Shown piece after piece: positions 22,811-26,030 of a DNA stretch of 26,030 nt (positions within the stretch are counted from its first letter, which is position 1; every line of letters starts with the position of its first letter). The notes below the pieces were generated by a model. That model was not told the DNA's origin. It worked only from the letters and a program-made list of their open reading frames with translations, and did not search any database. Origin of the DNA: an uncultured Actinomycetes bacterium (GTDB lineage Bacteria; Actinomycetota; Actinomycetes; Nanopelagicales; Nanopelagicaceae); NCBI GenBank assembly GCA_903893085.1, contig CAITKS010000233.1, positions 1 to 26,030 on the forward strand, given 5' to 3'. Position numbers and translations under genes: made by a program.

Positions 22811-23953
22811 TTCTTTTGCCGCTAGGCGGCCGGATGCAAGCGCCCCATTTTGTGACGGTGCAGATAAATAATCTCCTGCTCGATAAATGAGTTCATTGAA
22901 CTTTGAGCTTTTCGCAGCACTTTTACCTGGAGCAAAGAGCGGCAGCGCCGAATTAATTTCATACTTTGCAATCAATCGCCAATTCTCAGTGGAACTCCCC
23001 CACATCAAGGCAAGGTGGCGCCGTACTTCTGACTCTGATGCATGAGTAATTGTTGTTGATGAAATCAAATTTTGGCCAGCAGGGGCATAATTCTTTGAAA
23101 GATTTGATATCACAAGTGAATTAACTACAGGCCCTCTATGCTCGGCATCCAAAACTAATTCAGCGTTGTCAGAAGGTGCATTTTCGCTCACGTGATACCA
23201 AGTTGTTGACCGAATTAGCGGAGACACTTGATCAGCATCAAGCAATTGCGCGGCAGTGGTTAAATCAGTTGCCAGAATAATTCTCTTTGCAACAATCTCC
23301 CCGTGATTTGTAAGGATACGGTTGCCGCGAATCTCTTCAACCTGGGTATTCAAGCGCAGATCAATTATTTTCTTAGCCAAAGATTGCGAAAAGGCGCCGA
23401 CTCCATTTGCTGGGATTCCCGATCTTCCAGAAATAAAACTTCCAATTAACTCCCGGCCAACCACTGCGCTAACTTGCGATGGATCGGTAAGAAATACCCC
23501 TTGTAGAAATGGCTGCAGCACCGCGTGATAAAGACTTCCGGTTCCGCAGCGCAATAAGTGGGTCTTTACATCTTCATCGAACTTAGGTTTTGTAGCCAAA
23601 TATCTAAGGAACGAAACTTTCTCCTTTAGCGTGCCAGTCTTTGATGAGAATACTGAAAATGGGGCTTGACGTGGATCTCCGATTTCATATCTTTTGTCTC
23701 CGATCGAGACGCCAATAGTTCGGGGCGCAACCTTGAAATCTAGCTCAGCGGCAATACCTAGCCGTTTGATTTGCGGATAATTCAAGTTAATCAACTGAAA
23801 ACCACGGTCCAAAATAAAGCCGTCAATGACATCGGTGGCTACACGACCACCTGCTCGGTCTGCACCGTCAATTAGCGTCACTTCAATTCCTGCATCTTGC
23901 AAAGTTAATGTTGCACTTAACCCTGCAAGACCAGCACCAATGACTACATACAT
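22787..23953 (-). CDS. FAD-dependent amine-oxidase/phytoene-desaturase-like oxidoreductase
   Basis: A 388-aa flavoprotein. The dinucleotide-binding motif GAGLAG (6-11) opens the protein, E/D-type ribose contact LIDGADRAGGRV follows (27-38), and the C-terminal FAD motif is seen in RAGDYLSAPSQNGALASGR. The middle part (GTGSLYHAVLQPFLQGVFL and GIPANGVGAFSQSLAKKI) resembles amine oxidase/protoporphyrinogen oxidase/carotene desaturase-like proteins. The substrate cannot be named; a pigment or isoprenoid role is possible but unsupported. The ATG at 23953 is fixed by the Rossmann fold starting at residue 2. A purine run AAAGAG lies about 13 nt upstream. Its first 71 bp overlap the coding sequence of the upstream MMPL gene, and its end overlaps the convergent epimerase gene. 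Confidence 0.85.
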   Translation of the reverse strand: MYVVIGAGLAGLSATLTLQDAGIEVTLIDGADRAGGRVATDVIDGFILDRGFQLINLNYPQIKRLGIAAELDFKVAPRTIGVSIGDKRYEIGDPRQAPFSVFSSKTGTLKEKVSFLRYLATKPKFDEDVKTHLLRCGTGSLYHAVLQPFLQGVFLTDPSQVSAVVGRELIGSFISGRSGIPANGVGAFSQSLAKKIIDLRLNTQVEEIRGNRILTNHGEIVAKRIILATDLTTAAQLLDADQVSPLIRSTTWYHVSENAPSDNAELVLDAEHRGPVVNSLVISNLSKNYAPAGQNLISSTTITHASESEVRRHLALMWGSSTENWRLIAKYEINSALPLFAPGKSAAKSSKFNELIYRAGDYLSAPSQNGALASGRLAAKELMFDEGL

Positions 23954-26030
23954 TTAGTAAATGAAACTCTTTGTTTTGTAACTTAGATGGCCACCAGATC
24001 TTTGGTCCAATATCGTGAACCAAAGCAGGAACCAGAATTGATCGAACAATGATCGTATCCAGGAGTACTCCGAAACCAACAGCGAAACCAAGTTCGGCCA
24101 ATGGCACTAAAGGCAATAGGCCGAGGACTGCGAAGGTTGCCGCCAAGACAATTCCAGCAGAAGTAATTACGGCGCCAGTTACTGTTACACCCTTAATAAC
24201 GCCAGCTCGAGTTCCGATCTTGGCACTTTCTTCACGAACACGCGTCATTAGGAATATGTTGTAGTCAATACCGAGTGCAACCAAGAAAATAAATGCAAAG
24301 AGTGGGAATGAATTGTCACCGCCCGCAAAACCAAATATGTGGTTAAAGACCAAGGCACATACGCCGAGGGTGGCGAAGTAGCTTAAAACCACAGTTCCCA
24401 AAAGAACTACTGCACTTAAAATACTGCGCAGCAGCAAGCCTAGAATCAAGGTAATCACCAGCAAAATAATTGGAATGATTGTTTTGTTATCTCGATTATT
24501 GGCTGTTCGAACATCGAAATAGACCGCGCTTGTTCCGCCAACTAACGCAGTTGAATCGGCAGACTTAGCAAGTTCACGAATCTTCGGAATGTCATTTCCA
24601 GCCTCGACACTGTCTGGAGCCTTATCGAGTGTCACATTGAGTACTGCGCGACCGTTTACAACCTTCATTTCTGGGGATTGTTGTCCGGCAAGTTCGATGC
24701 CATCAAGCATTGGCGTTATATCTGTGACGCCAGGTGCGCTCTTCACCGCCGCAGTCACAGCCGCAATTTTGTTCACGTCTACAACAATTTGGGTTGGGTC
24801 CCCTTCGCCACCAGGGAAATGCTTAACCAATAACTTTTGTCCGACAACTGATTCAGGATTACCGGTGAAAGTATCGACTGTTCCAATTCCGTCCGCCTTA
24901 AGCGTTGTGGATGTCGCTGCAAATGCTAGAAGAACCACTCCCGTAATCACCCAAGCTTTACGAGGATTTCGACCAATTGAATTAGCAACTTTTGACCACA
25001 TACCGGTCATCACGTGATCATCACCATCATTTTTTGGAATACGCGGCCAAAAGATCCAGCGACCAAAAATCAATAGCAGAGCAGGCAAAAGTGTCAAAAT
25101 AGTGATCATTGAGCAAACAATGCCTATGGCACCGATTGGTCCAAGCCCGGCAGTGTTTGTTAATTGGCTAAATAATAAAATCAAAAGTGAAATTGCCACG
25201 GTGGAACCAGAAGCGAGTATCGGCTCCCAAACTCCCTTATAGGCCGCGCGCATCGCCTCGAATCGGTTATCGGTGAAATGTAACTCTTCGCGGTAGCGAG
25301 CAATTAGAAGGAGCGCATAATCTGTGGCAGCGCCAATGACCAATACCGAAAGGATTCCTTGCGATTGGCCGTCGACATCAATGATGTCGTTCTTTGCCAA
25401 GAGATAAACAATTCCACCTGCTGTTGATAGTGCAAAGAGTGATGAAAGCAACGGAATAATCCAAAGGATTGGTGAGCGATATACGACGATCAAAATAACA
25501 GCAACAACTCCAAGGGTTGTAAACAGCAGCGACGAATCTAGTGTTCCAAATGCGCCGAAGAGATCGCCCAGTAGGCCACCAGGTCCAGTTACATATGGTG
25601 TAAATCCATTGGCTTCGGCGATTGGTTTAATGTCTTCGCGCAGGGCTTCAATCGCAGCCGGAAGTACAGGTTCATTGTTTGGCAATAATTTAGAAATCGC
25701 ATTTCCGTCGAGCGGAATATTTGCAAGCAGCGCTTTCCCATCTTCTGATGGGAAAACTGAAATAACTTGGTTGGGTGCCAGATATTCTGAAAGCTTTGCC
25801 GATGTCCCAGCCAGAGTTAAATCCCCAACCTTTGCAACATGAGCACTAACTGCCTGCAACGTTGTGGGCGTAAATCTTCCCTCGAAAAGAACTAACGCAG
25901 GGAAATTAAATGAATCCTGAGATGAGAACTGCTGAATCTGCTCTGAAGCCAGCGTTGCTTCTGCGCCCTTAGGTAAGAATGATGAGTTGTTGTTCTCTTG
26001 AACCGAAGTCAACTTGCCGAACAGTGGGCC
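23883..26030 (-). CDS. MMPL-family RND-type membrane transporter (partial, N-terminus outside window)
   Basis: The open frame runs off the right edge; the codons before a TTG at 26012 read GPLFGK and continue the usual MMPL sequence (LTSVQENNNSSFLP), so the true start lies beyond 26030. About 715 residues are visible. Two RND half-repeats are present, with the characteristic Asp-Tyr motifs GAATDYALLLIARYREE in the first and LGIDYNIFLMTRVREE in the second, each within hydrophobic helix groups, and extracellular porter domains between. The family exports lipids, drugs or other hydrophobic molecules using proton motive force; the substrate is unknown. The C-terminus continues 23 codons into the next gene out of frame (see finding). 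Confidence 0.93.
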   Translation of the reverse strand, partial: GPLFGKLTSVQENNNSSFLPKGAEATLASEQIQQFSSQDSFNFPALVLFEGRFTPTTLQAVSAHVAKVGDLTLAGTSAKLSEYLAPNQVISVFPSEDGKALLANIPLDGNAISKLLPNNEPVLPAAIEALREDIKPIAEANGFTPYVTGPGGLLGDLFGAFGTLDSSLLFTTLGVVAVILIVVYRSPILWIIPLLSSLFALSTAGGIVYLLAKNDIIDVDGQSQGILSVLVIGAATDYALLLIARYREELHFTDNRFEAMRAAYKGVWEPILASGSTVAISLLILLFSQLTNTAGLGPIGAIGIVCSMITILTLLPALLLIFGRWIFWPRIPKNDGDDHVMTGMWSKVANSIGRNPRKAWVITGVVLLAFAATSTTLKADGIGTVDTFTGNPESVVGQKLLVKHFPGGEGDPTQIVVDVNKIAAVTAAVKSAPGVTDITPMLDGIELAGQQSPEMKVVNGRAVLNVTLDKAPDSVEAGNDIPKIRELAKSADSTALVGGTSAVYFDVRTANNRDNKTIIPIILLVITLILGLLLRSILSAVVLLGTVVLSYFATLGVCALVFNHIFGFAGGDNSFPLFAFIFLVALGIDYNIFLMTRVREESAKIGTRAGVIKGVTVTGAVITSAGIVLAATFAVLGLLPLVPLAELGFAVGFGVLLDTIIVRSILVPALVHDIGPKIWWPSKLQNKEFHLLNVCSHWCWSCRVKCNINFARCRN

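Noticed and set aside
26010..26012. TTG 26012 as the start of the MMPL gene
   Set aside because: The frame remains open to the window edge and the upstream codons match the expected MMPL N-terminal region, so the gene is partial.

Overview
The window reads as a gene-dense chromosomal segment of a small-genome, moderate-GC actinobacterium; the freshwater acI type (Nanopelagicales/Planktophila-like) is my best guess. The grounds are a fused-cytochrome QcrC, a three-helix Rieske protein, a CtaF-type oxidase subunit IV, a DUF3043 protein and an SCO2322-like secreted protein, all actinobacterial hallmarks. These are packed with overlapping or nearly touching genes and modest GC by eye (not computed). 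Gene order closely follows the Mycobacterium tuberculosis Rv2193-Rv2216 region as I remember it (ctaE-qcrCAB, ctaF/ctaC, adoK, HesB, DUF3043, gcvT, pepB, dlaT, Rv2216). No mobile elements, tRNAs, rRNAs or CRISPR arrays were seen.

Region 1 (1-6869) encodes the aerobic respiratory supercomplex. The end of ctaE plus qcrC, qcrA and qcrB run rightward. ctaC, ctaD, ctaF and a small SRPBCC-domain gene run leftward and converge on qcrB. Together they make the bc1-aa3 quinol:oxygen oxidoreductase, with electrons passing quinol to QcrB to QcrA to the diheme QcrC to CuA in CtaC to heme a/a3-CuB in CtaD. The CuA loop of CtaC has an unusual Ile where Glu is normal.

Region 2 (6908-11074) holds a cysteine-desulfurase-like protein that has lost its PLP lysine, a PfkB kinase resembling mycobacterial adenosine kinase, an A-type Fe-S carrier (ErpA/HesB), quinolinate synthase NadA (a 4Fe-4S enzyme) and a DUF3043 membrane protein. 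Region 3 (11092-16128) has an aldo/keto reductase and then a cobalamin-riboswitch-controlled operon of a secreted SCO2322-like protein, EcfT, a double-ATPase EcfA and an S component. This is a probable B12 or B12-precursor importer.

Region 4 (16094-22810) holds gcvT, leucyl aminopeptidase pepA, lipoamide dehydrogenase lpd, a two-lipoyl-domain E2 acyltransferase and a TIGR01777-type epimerase. This is lipoate-linked central metabolism (glycine cleavage and 2-oxoacid dehydrogenase). Region 5 (22787-26030) has a FAD-dependent amine-oxidase-like protein and an MMPL transporter cut by the right edge. Several single-gene or operon heads have a TANNNT hexamer 6-7 nt before the start codon and no Shine-Dalgarno sequence, suggesting leaderless transcripts.

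The most interesting items are the lysine-less desulfurase-like protein, the CuA-loop variant, the riboswitch with two visible candidate expression platforms ahead of an uncharacterised secreted protein, and the 71-nt same-strand overlap that gives the MMPL protein an out-of-frame Cys-rich tail.
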